A stretch of DNA of 64,000 nucleotides from NCBI RefSeq assembly GCF_003947415.1, contig NZ_QHKL01000004.1, positions 741,365 to 805,364 on the forward strand. The letters are read 5' to 3'. The notes beneath the pieces are model-generated. The model was not told the origin of the DNA. It saw nothing but the letters and a program-made list of their open reading frames with translations, and ran no database searches. This stretch comes from Amycolatopsis sp. WAC 01376. GTDB lineage: Bacteria; Actinomycetota; Actinomycetes; Mycobacteriales; Pseudonocardiaceae. A program made the position numbers and the translations under genes. Positions within the stretch are counted from its first letter, which is position 1, and each line of letters starts with the position of its first letter. Of the stretch, positions 22,401 to 31,647 are shown in pieces.

Positions 22401-24753
22401 CGCAGTCGCCGAACCGGACGGCCTGCCGCAGGTGGGAGGCCCAGTAGGCGGGGTCGGTGGCCTGGGCGTCGGTGATCCAGTCGCCGGTGACGTTCGACAG
22501 GAACGGCAGCGCGGGCGCCGTGCGAGTGACGGCGGCGACGGCCTCGGTGAACTCGGCGAGGACCGGGTCCATCATCGGCGAGTGGAACGCGTGCGAGGTC
22601 ACCAGTTCGCGGCACTGCACGCCGCTGGCCTTGAGCGTCGCCGCGAAATCCGCGACCGCGTCCGACGGCCCGGCCACGACGCACGTGCCGGGCCCGTTCA
22701 CCCCGGCGACCGCGAGGGTGCCCGGCAGCCGCGCGGCGACGCTCTCCTCGTCGAGCTGGACGGCCAGCATCGCCCCGGCGGGCATCGACTGCATCAAGCG
22801 GCCGCGCGTGGCGACCAGGCTCAGCGCGTCCGGCAGGGTGAAGACCCCGGCGACGGTGGCGGCGACGTACTCGCCGACCGAGTGACCGATCATCGCCGCG
22901 GGCCGCACACCCCAGCTCTGCCACAGCTTCGCCAGCGCGTACTCGACGACGAACAGCGCGGGCTGGGTCACGCGTGTTTCCCGCAGCGCCTGCTCGCCAC
23001 CGGGCCGGAAGATCAGGTCGCGCAACTCCGGCAGCTCGGATTCGAGCAGCCGCAGGCACTCGTCGACGGCCGCGGCGAACACCGGCTCGGCCTCGTACAG
23101 CTCCGCGCCCATCCCGGCGTACTGGGAACCCTGGCCAGGGAACAAGAACGCCACGTTCGTCTCCCCGGCCTGTGCGGACACGAGGCGCCGGGGGTCCCGC
23201 AGCCCGTCGACCGCGTCCTCCGCGTCACGGGCGACGACGACCGCGCGGTGCGGGTACTCGGTGCGCCCGGCGGCCAGGGTGTGGGCCACGTCGGCGAGGT
23301 CGACGTCGACGTCCCCGGCCAGCCGCTCGGCCAGCCGGTCGACCGCGGCCGAGAGCGCTTCCGCGGTGTTGGCCGACACCCGCAGCAGATGCGCCGGGTG
23401 CGGCGTCCGGGACCGCTCGAGAACCGGCGCCTCCTCCAGCACGACGTGCGCGTTGGTACCGCCGACGCCGAACGAGCTGACGCCCGCCCGCCGCGGCGCC
23501 GGGCCCGCCTCCCACTTCGTCACCTCGCGCGCCGGATAGAACGGGCTCGCCGGGAAGTCGATACCCGGGTTGGGCTCGTGGTAGTTGATGGTCGGCGGGA
23601 TCAGCCCGTGTTCCATGACGAGCACGGCCTTGATCAACGAGACCACGCCCGCCGCCTGCGACAGGTGACCGATGTTGGACTTCACCGAGCCGATCGCGCA
23701 CCAGCCGGTGTCCGCGGCCCCGTTCCCGTACACAGTGGACAGTGCGGTGATCTCCATCGGGTCGCCCAGCGCGGTGCCGGTGCCGTGCGCCTCGACGTAG
23801 CCGATGGTGCGCGGATCGACACCGGCCATGCCGACGGCCTGCGCGACCGCCTCCGTCTGCCCGGACACGCTGGGCGCGGAGAAGCCGACCTTGGTGGCGC
23901 CGTCGTTGTTGATCGCGTTGCCCAGCACGACACCCCGGATGTGGTCGCCGTCCTCGATCGCCTGCGACAGCCGCTTCACCAGCACGACCCCGGCGCCGCT
24001 GCTCCAGACCGTGCCGTTGGCGTCGGCGTCGAACGCGCGCACGTGGCCGTCCGGGGAGGTGAAGCCGTCGACGCCCATGTAGCCGATGCCGTGCGGCATC
24101 TCCAGGTTGACCCCGCCGGCCAGCGCCATGTCGCACTCGCCGTTGCGCAGCGCCTCGCAGGCGAGGTGCACCGCGACCAAGGACGTCGAGCAGGCGGTGA
24201 ACACCGCGAGGCTCGGGCCGCGCAGGTTGAGTTTGTACGACACCGACGTCGTCAGATAGCTCGGCTGGTTGCCGGTCGAGATGCCGATGCCGCCGTGCTG
24301 CGAGGCCATGATCCGCTCGTTGCGCAGCAGGTTCTCCGTCAGGTAGCCGGTGCCCCCGGACCCGCCGTAGACGCCGATCGCGCCGCCGAAGCGGGCCGGG
24401 TCGTAGCCCGCGTCGGTCAGCGCGGCGTGGCACGACTGGAGGAACAGCCGGTGCTGCGGGTCGGTGATCTCGGCCTCGCGGCTGGTCATGCCGAACAGCT
24501 CCGCGTCGAACTCGTCGAAGCCGTCGACCACGGCGGTGGCGTTCACCCAGCTCGGATCGTCCACAGTGGCCTCTTCGGCGCCGCGGGCGATCATCTCCTC
24601 GCGGGTGGCGGGCACGATCGATTCGACGCCGTCGACGAGGTTGCGCCAGAACTGCCGCGCGTCACGCGCGCCGGGAACGCGAATGTCGAGTCCGACGATC
24701 GCGATCGGTTCGGCTCCGGGATCGCCGGTGCCGATTTCGGGAAGGTGGGTCAC
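19447..24753 (-). CDS. type I PKS module KS-AT-KR-DH-ACP
   Basis: A 1,768-residue module starting at GTG 24753, with GGAG seven bases upstream and 13 bp after the previous stop. KS about 14-445: Cys188 in TACSTS, His in EAHGTG and NIGHLS. AT about 535-835: Ser625 in GHSVG and the HAFH motif at 721-724, typical of malonyl-CoA selection. KR about 1100-1310: GGTGGIG at 1113-1119, Ser1259, Tyr1272 (VDYCAANN). DH about 1330-1590: H1355 in DEHRIAGVPVVP and D1518 in LHPALLD. Carrier about 1670-1745: Ser1708 in ALGGNSL, more like a peptidyl carrier. The order KR before DH is unusual, as DH normally precedes KR. It should extend the chain by two carbons and leave an alpha,beta-unsaturated acyl group if both reductive-loop domains work. 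Confidence 0.93.
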   Translation of the reverse strand: MTHLPEIGTGDPGAEPIAIVGLDIRVPGARDARQFWRNLVDGVESIVPATREEMIARGAEEATVDDPSWVNATAVVDGFDEFDAELFGMTSREAEITDPQHRLFLQSCHAALTDAGYDPARFGGAIGVYGGSGGTGYLTENLLRNERIMASQHGGIGISTGNQPSYLTTSVSYKLNLRGPSLAVFTACSTSLVAVHLACEALRNGECDMALAGGVNLEMPHGIGYMGVDGFTSPDGHVRAFDADANGTVWSSGAGVVLVKRLSQAIEDGDHIRGVVLGNAINNDGATKVGFSAPSVSGQTEAVAQAVGMAGVDPRTIGYVEAHGTGTALGDPMEITALSTVYGNGAADTGWCAIGSVKSNIGHLSQAAGVVSLIKAVLVMEHGLIPPTINYHEPNPGIDFPASPFYPAREVTKWEAGPAPRRAGVSSFGVGGTNAHVVLEEAPVLERSRTPHPAHLLRVSANTAEALSAAVDRLAERLAGDVDVDLADVAHTLAAGRTEYPHRAVVVARDAEDAVDGLRDPRRLVSAQAGETNVAFLFPGQGSQYAGMGAELYEAEPVFAAAVDECLRLLESELPELRDLIFRPGGEQALRETRVTQPALFVVEYALAKLWQSWGVRPAAMIGHSVGEYVAATVAGVFTLPDALSLVATRGRLMQSMPAGAMLAVQLDEESVAARLPGTLAVAGVNGPGTCVVAGPSDAVADFAATLKASGVQCRELVTSHAFHSPMMDPVLAEFTEAVAAVTRTAPALPFLSNVTGDWITDAQATDPAYWASHLRQAVRFGDCVKNLFARGGRWALVECGPGHQLSGLARGQVPKGMPAPQPSLPGRTERIGDVETLYGAAGLLWTNGASIQPRTFGHRVPLPGYPYARKRYWVDPDPITAAQPARRSGPLPLSEWFAVPAWRQAEPDLRREPFANALVFAADDVLPGLLRDAGVTVTEVRPGGGFAATDTGFTVRPGVREDYDALVAALPARPERVVHAWTLAGEERGMAAQDHGFFSLLNLVQAWGEPVRIDVVSTGTADVTGTDLTRPEHATLVGIARVVPLEVAGTVVRRIDVIDVIDAVAELFRPAGAAAEVAVRSGRRWVLDYTQLELPATAEPVLRDGGRYLITGGTGGIGITLAEDLARRVRAKLVLLSRAGLPPRAEWDAHLAAHGGTDRAGRTMLAVRRMEAAGAVVHVAAADVTDAARLREVRELAEREFGGLDGIVHAAGLPGGGVAEVKERAAAEAVLAPKIAGTLALAEAFADLPMDFVALCSSITAVAGGIGQVDYCAANNFLDAYARGNHGWRARLVSHAWGGWDEVGMAAEVAAPTTIRTARSRALGPVEHPVLTTRTEDGAHGLVSAATHWLLDEHRIAGVPVVPGTGHLETVRAAVAAALPKPGDGHVVELRDVAFLEPFGVPDGATAEYRVEFDGDDFTVTSHAAGASRTHVRGSAGWVAAEAASTVDIEAVTGRTEPIDDGNGFGTGRTSMVTFGPRWAALREHRIGAQEELATITAPDAAAADVGAWGLHPALLDVATAFGRGRGSGTYLPMSYGRIVVHDALPASFRSHLRYRDSGGDQVVAADLSLCDETGRVLVTIEDFVLRQVDQDAVGGGLTSASAVSTMDKTSTGIRPVDGAEAFVRALAPGLGGQVVITTLPVRELIEHQVTVEELDEPDEASVKVSEDDYVAPRTDLEAEIARQWTELLGVEKIGIHDDFFALGGNSLVAIQLIAQVRKATGTRLAMKTLFEASTVATLVERIEELRADKAEAPAESARTTIPKLER

Positions 24754-24766
24754 GGTGGTGCTCCTA

Positions 24767-27700
24767 TCAGGGGCCGGCCGGGCCGGCGGTGCGACGGGGT
24801 CTTCTGGTCTGGGTGCGGCCTCGGCGGGCCGCGACGCGCTCGGCGGCGCGGGCCAGCTCCGGGCCGGCGGCGCCGCCGGAGTGCAGGTGCGCGGCGAGGG
24901 CGCGGACGGTGGGGTGGCTGAACAGGTCGACCAACGGGATCCGGCCGGCGACCCGGGCGGTGACCTGGGCGTGCACCCGTGCCAGGGCGAGTGAATTCCC
25001 GCCCACGTCGAAGAAGTTGTCGGTGTGCCCGACTTCGGCGACGCCGAGGACGTCGCACCAGGCACGGGCGATCACGGCCTCGGTCACGGCGAGCGCCGCC
25101 GGATCCGCGGCCACCGACGGCGGCCGTGCCCTGGCGCGGGTCATCGCGGCGGGCGCGGCGGTGCGGACGCCCGCCCGCGGCAGCTCCGGCACGCTCGTCC
25201 CGACCGGCGCGTCCGGCGCCGCGGCCAGCGCGCCGAGCAGCGCGACGTAGTCCTCGGCGAGCCCGGCCATCCGGGCGTGGTCGAACAGGTCCGGGTTGTA
25301 CAGCAGTTCGACGCCGTCGTCGTGGACGTACACCGTGAGGTCGAACGGCGACCCCGGCTTGTCGACCGGCAGCCACGCCGACCGCACGCCGGGCAGGTCC
25401 AGCCCCGGCTCGGTGAAGTTCAGGACGTTGAACATCACCTGCACGAGCGGGGCGTGCGCGGGATCGCGGGGCACGCCGAGCGCCTCGACGAGCCGCTCGT
25501 CGGGTGCGGCCGGATGCGCTGTCGCGGCGAGGAGTTCGGCGCCACCGTCGCGGACGTGCGTGGCGAAGTCCGCGGTGTCGTCGGCCCGCAGCCGCACCGG
25601 CACGATGTCCACGAAGAACCCCGCGACCTCCTGGTACTCGGCGAGCTGCCGGTCCGCGACGACCGTGGCGACCAGGTGGTCGGTCGCGCCGGTGAGCCGC
25701 CGCAGCAACTGGCCGAACGCGGCGAGCAGCACCCCGGCGCGTGTCGTGCCGGTGCGGGCGGCCAGTGCCCGGACCGAGTCGGCCGCACCGTCCGGAAAGG
25801 ACTGACGCAGGCTCGCGCCCCGGTAGGTCTGCACGGCCGGGCGCGGCCGGTCTCGTGGAATGTCCACTGTGGCCGGTGCACCGGCGAGATGGCTGGTCCA
25901 CCAGGCGACGTCGACGGCCTCCCGGCGTTCGTCGCGTCCGGCTCGCCACACCGCGTAGTCCGCATAGGACGCCACCGGCGGCGGCAGCGGCTCGCCCCGG
26001 TAGGCCGCCGACAGGTCGGCGCACAGCAGGTCCTGCGACCAGCCGTCGAACACCGCGTGATGCAGCGTGAAGCCGAGCACGTGCTCCGTCTCGCCGAGCC
26101 GGTAGAGCCGCACGCGCCAGGGAGCCTCGCGGTCGAGGTGCACCGGCGTCGCGGCGTCGGCGGCCAGCCGGGCCCGCAGACCGTCCTCGGTCACCGGCGC
26201 CACCGGCAGCGGAACGTCCGACGGCGGCAGGAGATCCGCCAGTGGCGTGCCGTCGACGGCACGGATCCGCCAGCGGAGCACGTCGTGCCGCTCGGCGACC
26301 GCGCGCAAGGCGCGGCGCAGCACGTCGACGTCCAGCACGCCCGTCAGCCGGAACGCCATCGCGATGTTGTACGGCGCGGCGTCCGGGGCGAGCTGGTCGA
26401 GGAACCACAGCCGCCGCTGCGGCGGGGACAGCGCGGGCGCGTGCCCGGTGGTCAGCCCCGGCCCGGTCAGCGGCGACGCGGCCGCGACCCGCCGGGTGAG
26501 CTCATCGAGAGTGCCGCCGGCGAGGACGTCCTCCGTGGCGACGTCCGCGGCCAGCTCCGCCCGCAACGCCGCGACCAGACGCATCGCGGCGATCGAGTTC
26601 CCGCCTGCGGCAAGGAAATCCGGCCCCGCGCCGTCGCCGAGCACGCGCCGCCAGATGGCCGCGACCGCGCGTTCGGCCGGGGTGCCGAGCGGGCCGAGAT
26701 CCTCCCGTTGTCCCGCCAGCGCCGCTTCGGCCAGGTCGCGCAGCGCGGGCCGGTCGATCTTGCCGGTGACCGGGTTGACCGGCAGCCGGTCGAGCACCCG
26801 GACGACGGCCGGGCGCATCGCCGCGGTGAGCAGGTCCCGGCCGAGTTCGTCCACATCGGACGGTGCGGACGCCGGTGCCAGGAAGGCCACCAGCCGGGTG
26901 CCCGCCTGCCCGGGGACGGCCACCACGGCGGCGGCGTCGACGTCCGGATGAGTCGTGAGCGCGGCCTCCACCTCGCCCAGCCCGATCCGCTGGCCGCGGA
27001 CCTTCACCTGCCGGTCGGCGCGGCCGGCGAACTCGAGACGGCCGTCGGGCAGCTCGCGGACCAGGTCGCCGGTGCGGTAGAGCCGTTCCCCTGGCGTCAT
27101 CGGGTCGTCGACGAACTTCGCGGCGGTCAGCTCCGGGCTGCCGAGGTAGCCGAGCGCGAGGCCGGGGCCGCCGATGAGCAGCTCGCCGATCTCGCCGGGC
27201 GCGACCGGCCGCAGCTCGGCGTCCACGACGTACGCCCGGTGGTTCGGCGTCGGGCGGCCGAGCGGGAGTGGGTCGGCGGGGAGACCGGTGACCTCGTCGG
27301 TGACGACCACGACGGTGGTCTCGGTCGGGCCGTAGGCGTTGAAGAACCGGCGGCCCGGCAGCCAGCGTGCGGCGAGGTCCGCGGGCACCGGCTCGCCACC
27401 GCAGGCGATGACACGCCAGCCGGGAACGGCCGCGGGGTCCACCATGGACAGCAGCGTCGGCGTGACGAAGCCCCACTCGACATCGTGCTCGACGAGGAAC
27501 CGCCGCAGCCGTTCGGGGTCGGCGCGGTCGGCGGCACTGGTGAGCTGGACCGATCCGCCGTGCGCCAGCGGGACGAACACGTCCATGGTGAAGGCGTCGA
27601 AGCCGAGTGAGGAGATGCCGAGCGACCGGGCGCCGGGCCGGATCCCGAGGGCGGCGGCGAATCCGGTGACGAACGCGACCACGTTGCGGTGACTGGTCAG

Positions 27701-28222
27701 CACGCCCTTGGGCCGTCCGGTGGAGCCGGAGGTGTAGAGGAGGTGGACGAGGTCGTCCGGCCCGGCGGGGCAGTCGACGGGCCCGTCCGCGGGCGGGGGC
27801 ACGTCGAGAGCTTCGATGCCTTCCGTGGCACCGAATTCGGCTTTCGCGTGGTCGCCGACGACAAGGGAGATCCCGGCGTCCGCGGCGATTTCGGCCAGCC
27901 GAGTCTTCGGGCCGCCGGGTTCGAGCGGCACGTAGGCGGCCCCGGACAGCAGCACACCCACGACCGTCGAGATCAGCTCCGGCCGCCGGTCGGCGCAGAC
28001 GCCGACGCGGGTGCCGGGCCCGGCGCCCCGTGCCCGCAGCAGCCGGGCGACGCCGGTCGCCGACGCGACCAGCTCGCGGTAGGTGAGCCGGGCGTCACCT
28101 TGCCGGACGGCGACGGCATGCGGGGTGCGCGCGGCCTGGGCGAGGATCAGCCCGGTGAGCGTGGTGTCCGGATAGGACAGTGGCGGGCCGTGGCCACCCA
28201 CGACGGGCAAGGTGTCGGTCAC
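24767..28222 (-). CDS. NRPS A-T-C-T
   Basis: 1,151 residues from GTG 28222, which overlaps the upstream stop as GTGA and has AGGAG eight bases before it. Adenylation domain about 25-505 with YTSGSTGRPKG; the pocket reads roughly D-A-M-F-A-G-A-V-V-(K). The leading Asp indicates an alpha-amino acid and the rest is hydrophobic, but I cannot name the residue. First carrier Ser543 (AAGGNS). Condensation domain about 595-1020 with HHAVFDG at 721-727. Second carrier with FFDVGGNSLAL near 1080, followed by an Arg-rich tail (RRGRTQTRRPRR). The second carrier has no adenylation domain of its own, so it must be charged in trans, by the same A domain, or take the chain from a KS. Confidence 0.9.
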   Translation of the reverse strand: MTDTLPVVGGHGPPLSYPDTTLTGLILAQAARTPHAVAVRQGDARLTYRELVASATGVARLLRARGAGPGTRVGVCADRRPELISTVVGVLLSGAAYVPLEPGGPKTRLAEIAADAGISLVVGDHAKAEFGATEGIEALDVPPPADGPVDCPAGPDDLVHLLYTSGSTGRPKGVLTSHRNVVAFVTGFAAALGIRPGARSLGISSLGFDAFTMDVFVPLAHGGSVQLTSAADRADPERLRRFLVEHDVEWGFVTPTLLSMVDPAAVPGWRVIACGGEPVPADLAARWLPGRRFFNAYGPTETTVVVVTDEVTGLPADPLPLGRPTPNHRAYVVDAELRPVAPGEIGELLIGGPGLALGYLGSPELTAAKFVDDPMTPGERLYRTGDLVRELPDGRLEFAGRADRQVKVRGQRIGLGEVEAALTTHPDVDAAAVVAVPGQAGTRLVAFLAPASAPSDVDELGRDLLTAAMRPAVVRVLDRLPVNPVTGKIDRPALRDLAEAALAGQREDLGPLGTPAERAVAAIWRRVLGDGAGPDFLAAGGNSIAAMRLVAALRAELAADVATEDVLAGGTLDELTRRVAAASPLTGPGLTTGHAPALSPPQRRLWFLDQLAPDAAPYNIAMAFRLTGVLDVDVLRRALRAVAERHDVLRWRIRAVDGTPLADLLPPSDVPLPVAPVTEDGLRARLAADAATPVHLDREAPWRVRLYRLGETEHVLGFTLHHAVFDGWSQDLLCADLSAAYRGEPLPPPVASYADYAVWRAGRDERREAVDVAWWTSHLAGAPATVDIPRDRPRPAVQTYRGASLRQSFPDGAADSVRALAARTGTTRAGVLLAAFGQLLRRLTGATDHLVATVVADRQLAEYQEVAGFFVDIVPVRLRADDTADFATHVRDGGAELLAATAHPAAPDERLVEALGVPRDPAHAPLVQVMFNVLNFTEPGLDLPGVRSAWLPVDKPGSPFDLTVYVHDDGVELLYNPDLFDHARMAGLAEDYVALLGALAAAPDAPVGTSVPELPRAGVRTAAPAAMTRARARPPSVAADPAALAVTEAVIARAWCDVLGVAEVGHTDNFFDVGGNSLALARVHAQVTARVAGRIPLVDLFSHPTVRALAAHLHSGGAAGPELARAAERVAARRGRTQTRRPRRTAGPAGP

Positions 28223-31200
28223 CGAGGGGTCTCCTGGTCTGAGTGTCTGTGAGGCAGTGGGTCGATCCAGTGCCGCTCCCGTTGGAACGGATAGCCCGGC
28301 AACGGGACGCGGCCGGGATCGCCGTCCGCGGCCCATTCGATCTCGCCGCCCGCGGCCCAGCGGGCAGCCAGGTCCCGCTCCGCCCCGGCCGGGCCCTCGA
28401 CGTGAGTTCCGTTCGCCAGCACCGCATCGAGCGCGGCGACCGCCGACGTGACCGAGTCCGCCACCACGGCGGCCCGGCACGCGAACGCCCGCCGGATCGA
28501 AAGCGTGTAGGCCGTGTCCCCGAGGTCCGGAGCGTCCGTGGCGAGCCGGTCGCGCAGCCGGGACACCGCCTCGCGTAACGCCTTCGCGTCACGCGCGGAC
28601 ACCGGCAGCACGAACGGACCGTTCGCCACCTGCCGCGGCGGGTCGGCAGGGGCCTCCTCCACGATGACGTGCACGTTCGTGCCGCCCATGCCGAACGAGC
28701 TGACCCCGGCCACCCGCCGCTCGCGGGCGGGCCAGTCGGCGGCCTTCGCCGGGACATACCAGGGGCCGCCCGCCAGGTCGACCTCCGGGTGCGGGGCCGT
28801 GAAGTGCAGGTTCGGCGGGATGACGCCGTGCCGCACGGACAACACGGCCTTGATCAGCCCGGCGATACCCGCCGCCGCGTCGAGGTGCCCGATGTTCGTC
28901 TTCACCGAGCCCAGCGCACACGTTTCCGGTGGTGTGTCCCCGTAGACGCGGTTGAGCGCGGCCACCTCGATCGCGTCACCGAGCGGCGTGCCGCTGCCGT
29001 GGGCTTCGAGCAGCGCGACCTCGTCCGGGGCGACTTCCGCGACGGCCAGCGCCTCGGCCACCGCGGCAGCCTGCCCGGCCGGCCCCGGCACGGCGTAGCC
29101 CGCGCGGTCCGGGCCGTCGTTCGTGATCGCCCAGCCGGGCAGCACGGCGTACACGTGGTCGCGGTCGGCGAGTGCGTCCGCCAGCCGCCGCAGCACGACC
29201 ACCCCGGCGCCGGAGCTGAACCCGGCGCCCGCCGCGGCGACGTCGAACGCGCGGCACCGGCCGTCCGGGGAGGCGAGCCCGCCAGTGCGGTACCGCGGCC
29301 ACGTCACGCTCGCCCCGCCGGCCAGCGCGACGTCGCACCGGTAGTCCGCGAGGCTCTGCGCGGCCAGCGCCACCGCCGCGAGCGAGCTGGAACACGCGCT
29401 CTGCACGGCTACCGCGGGCCCGGTCAGCCCGAGCCGGTAGGCGACCTGGCCGGGCAGGTGGTCGGTGAGCTGGCGGCCGGTCAGCCGCCCTTCCCAGTCG
29501 TCGGGGTCGACGTCGCCGGTCACCGCCGGGTTGCCGAACAGGTGGAACAGGAAGTAGCGGTTCACCGAGGCGGCCGTGAACACCCCGACCGGCCCGGTCT
29601 CGGCGGCGGGGTCGCGTCCCGCGTCTTCGAGTGCCTGCCACGCCGTTTCGAGGAACAGCCGGTGCTGCGGGTCGGTCCGCGCGGCCTCGTCTGCGGTGAA
29701 CCCGAAGAACCCGGCGTCGAACTCCTCGACGCCCTCGATGCGGCCACCCGCCCGCACGTACGCCGGGTCGGCACGCAGGCCCGGCCCGACGCCCAGCGCC
29801 GCCAGCTCGTCGTCGGCGTAGTCGTGGATCGAGTCGACGCCCGCGCAGAGGTTCCACCAGAACGAGGCGGCGTCCGGCGCGCCGGGGAACCGGCAGGCCA
29901 GTCCGACGACGGCGATGAGATCTCCGGCCTGCTCCTCCGCGGTGACCGGCTGCGGAGTGTCCGAAGTGGACTCCGTGAACCAGGCGGCCTGCCCGGCGAT
30001 CGTCGTGCGCTCGAACAGAGCGAGCAGCGGGACGTCCATCCCGAACTCGTCGGCCAGCCCCGCCTGCACCCGGCCGAGCCGCAGCGAGTCGCCGCCGGCG
30101 TCGAAGAACGCCTCGGCGCGCCCGACCCGGTCACGCCCCAGCACCGCACACCAGATCCGGTGCACGCGTTCCTCGGCAGGGGTCAGCCGCTCGGCTGGGA
30201 CGGTCGCTGCCGCCCGCGGGTCCGGCAGCGCCAGTTCGTCGAGTTTTCCGGTGACGGTCAGCGGAAAACCGTCCAGCACCGCGACGGCCGCGGGGACCGA
30301 GTGGCCGGGCAGGACATCCGCCAGCGCGGACCGCAGCACCCGGCCTTCCGGACGTGGGCCGGCCGCGGTCACATACGCGAGCAGGTCGCCGTCGCGCACG
30401 ATCGCGCGGGCTTCGGCCACGCCGGGTTGTTCGGCGAGGCGGGCCTCGATCTCGGTCAGCTCCACCCGGAAGCCGCGGACCTTGACCTGCCGGTCGAGCC
30501 TGCCGAGGCAGACGAGGTTCCCGTCCGGCAGCAGCCGGCCGAGGTCGCCGGTCCGGTAACGACGGCCGCCGTCGGCGGTCACCCCGAACGCCGGGCTCGG
30601 CTGGTCGAGGTAGCCGTCGACGAGGTGCCGCCCGCGCACTTCGAGTTCTCCGCTGTCCAGCACGGTGAGCGTGAACCCGGGCAGCGCGCGCCCGATCGGC
30701 AGCGGCCCCTCGGCGTCCGGGTCCAGCTCGGCGGCGGTCGTCCGGTAGTGCGCGGCGAACGTCACCTCGGTGGCGCCGTAGCCGTTGACGAACACGCACT
30801 CCGCCGCGAACCGGCCGCGGCGGACGTCGGCGTGGGTCGCCTGCTCGCCGCCGAGCAACACGGTCCGCACGGACGGGAGGCCGGTCTCGCCGAGGACGTC
30901 GAGCAGATGCCGGTAGACCGTGGGCGTCGAGTGGTAGACGGTCACCTCGTGCCGGGCCAGCTCGCGCGCGGCGTGGGCGAGGCCGTGCGCACGCAGGTCG
31001 ACCGGCACGAGCGCGGCGCCGGTGAGCAGGGCCGGGTACAGGTCCGGGATCGCCGCGTCGAAGCCGAACGACGCGAGCAGGCTGAGCCGGTCGGCCGCGG
31101 TGATGCCGAGCGCGGTGATCTGGTTGTCGACGACGTGCAGGAGGTTGCGGTGGGTCTGCGCGACGGCCTTCGGGCGGCCGGTGGACCCGGACGTGAACAG

Positions 31201-31647
31201 CACGTACGCCAGGCTGTCCGGATCGAAATCGGGCACCGGGAGCGGCGCGATCTCCGTGCCCGAACGCACGAGCCGCGCGGACCCGGTGCGGCACAAGGAC
31301 TCCGCCAGCTCGAGGTACTCCGGATCCGCGAGCACGGCGGTCACCCGCGCCGCCGCGAGCTGGTACTCGAGACGCTCGCGGGGGAAGGTCGGGTCCAGCG
31401 GGACGTAGGTGCAGCCCGCGGCGAGCGCGCCGAAGATCGCCGCGATCGCATCGCTGCCGTGCCCGGTGACCAGCCCGACCCGCTCCCCCGGCCGGACACC
31501 GGCGTCACGCAACCGCAGCGCCCGGCCGCCCGCGAGCCCGGCGAGCCGGGCGTAGGTGAGCCCGGTGCCGTGCTCGAAGACCGCGATCCGGTCGGGCGTT
31601 TGCCGGGCGTGCACGTCGAATCGGCTGACACAGCCGGCTGGTGTCAT
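28219..31647 (-). CDS. hybrid NRPS-PKS loading protein A-T-KS (AT missing)
   Basis: 1,142 residues. Adenylation-type domain about 5-480 with FTSGSTGRPKA and a C-terminal Lys in TVTGKLDE. Its pocket (D-A-P-H-L-G-G-F-A) and the NGYGATE motif are atypical, so the substrate is unclear. Carrier Ser521 in DAGGDSL. Ketosynthase about 575-1000 with Cys752 in QSACSSS, His883 (EAHGSG) and His921 (NIGHLD), so the catalytic triad is complete. After the KS come a short linker and then the post-AT motif PLPGYPFQRERHW near 1115-1128, but the 300-residue acyltransferase that normally lies between them is absent, as is any carrier after the KS. The ATG at 31647 overlaps the stop of a 21-codon ORF (ATGA); an in-frame ATG at 31728 is less likely. 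Confidence 0.88.
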   Translation of the reverse strand: MTPAGCVSRFDVHARQTPDRIAVFEHGTGLTYARLAGLAGGRALRLRDAGVRPGERVGLVTGHGSDAIAAIFGALAAGCTYVPLDPTFPRERLEYQLAAARVTAVLADPEYLELAESLCRTGSARLVRSGTEIAPLPVPDFDPDSLAYVLFTSGSTGRPKAVAQTHRNLLHVVDNQITALGITAADRLSLLASFGFDAAIPDLYPALLTGAALVPVDLRAHGLAHAARELARHEVTVYHSTPTVYRHLLDVLGETGLPSVRTVLLGGEQATHADVRRGRFAAECVFVNGYGATEVTFAAHYRTTAAELDPDAEGPLPIGRALPGFTLTVLDSGELEVRGRHLVDGYLDQPSPAFGVTADGGRRYRTGDLGRLLPDGNLVCLGRLDRQVKVRGFRVELTEIEARLAEQPGVAEARAIVRDGDLLAYVTAAGPRPEGRVLRSALADVLPGHSVPAAVAVLDGFPLTVTGKLDELALPDPRAAATVPAERLTPAEERVHRIWCAVLGRDRVGRAEAFFDAGGDSLRLGRVQAGLADEFGMDVPLLALFERTTIAGQAAWFTESTSDTPQPVTAEEQAGDLIAVVGLACRFPGAPDAASFWWNLCAGVDSIHDYADDELAALGVGPGLRADPAYVRAGGRIEGVEEFDAGFFGFTADEAARTDPQHRLFLETAWQALEDAGRDPAAETGPVGVFTAASVNRYFLFHLFGNPAVTGDVDPDDWEGRLTGRQLTDHLPGQVAYRLGLTGPAVAVQSACSSSLAAVALAAQSLADYRCDVALAGGASVTWPRYRTGGLASPDGRCRAFDVAAAGAGFSSGAGVVVLRRLADALADRDHVYAVLPGWAITNDGPDRAGYAVPGPAGQAAAVAEALAVAEVAPDEVALLEAHGSGTPLGDAIEVAALNRVYGDTPPETCALGSVKTNIGHLDAAAGIAGLIKAVLSVRHGVIPPNLHFTAPHPEVDLAGGPWYVPAKAADWPARERRVAGVSSFGMGGTNVHVIVEEAPADPPRQVANGPFVLPVSARDAKALREAVSRLRDRLATDAPDLGDTAYTLSIRRAFACRAAVVADSVTSAVAALDAVLANGTHVEGPAGAERDLAARWAAGGEIEWAADGDPGRVPLPGYPFQRERHWIDPLPHRHSDQETPR

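Noticed and set aside
19366..24921. An 1,851-codon open frame antisense to the PKS gene
   Set aside because: Same artefact of high third-position GC; the minus strand carries KS, AT, KR, DH and ACP motifs.
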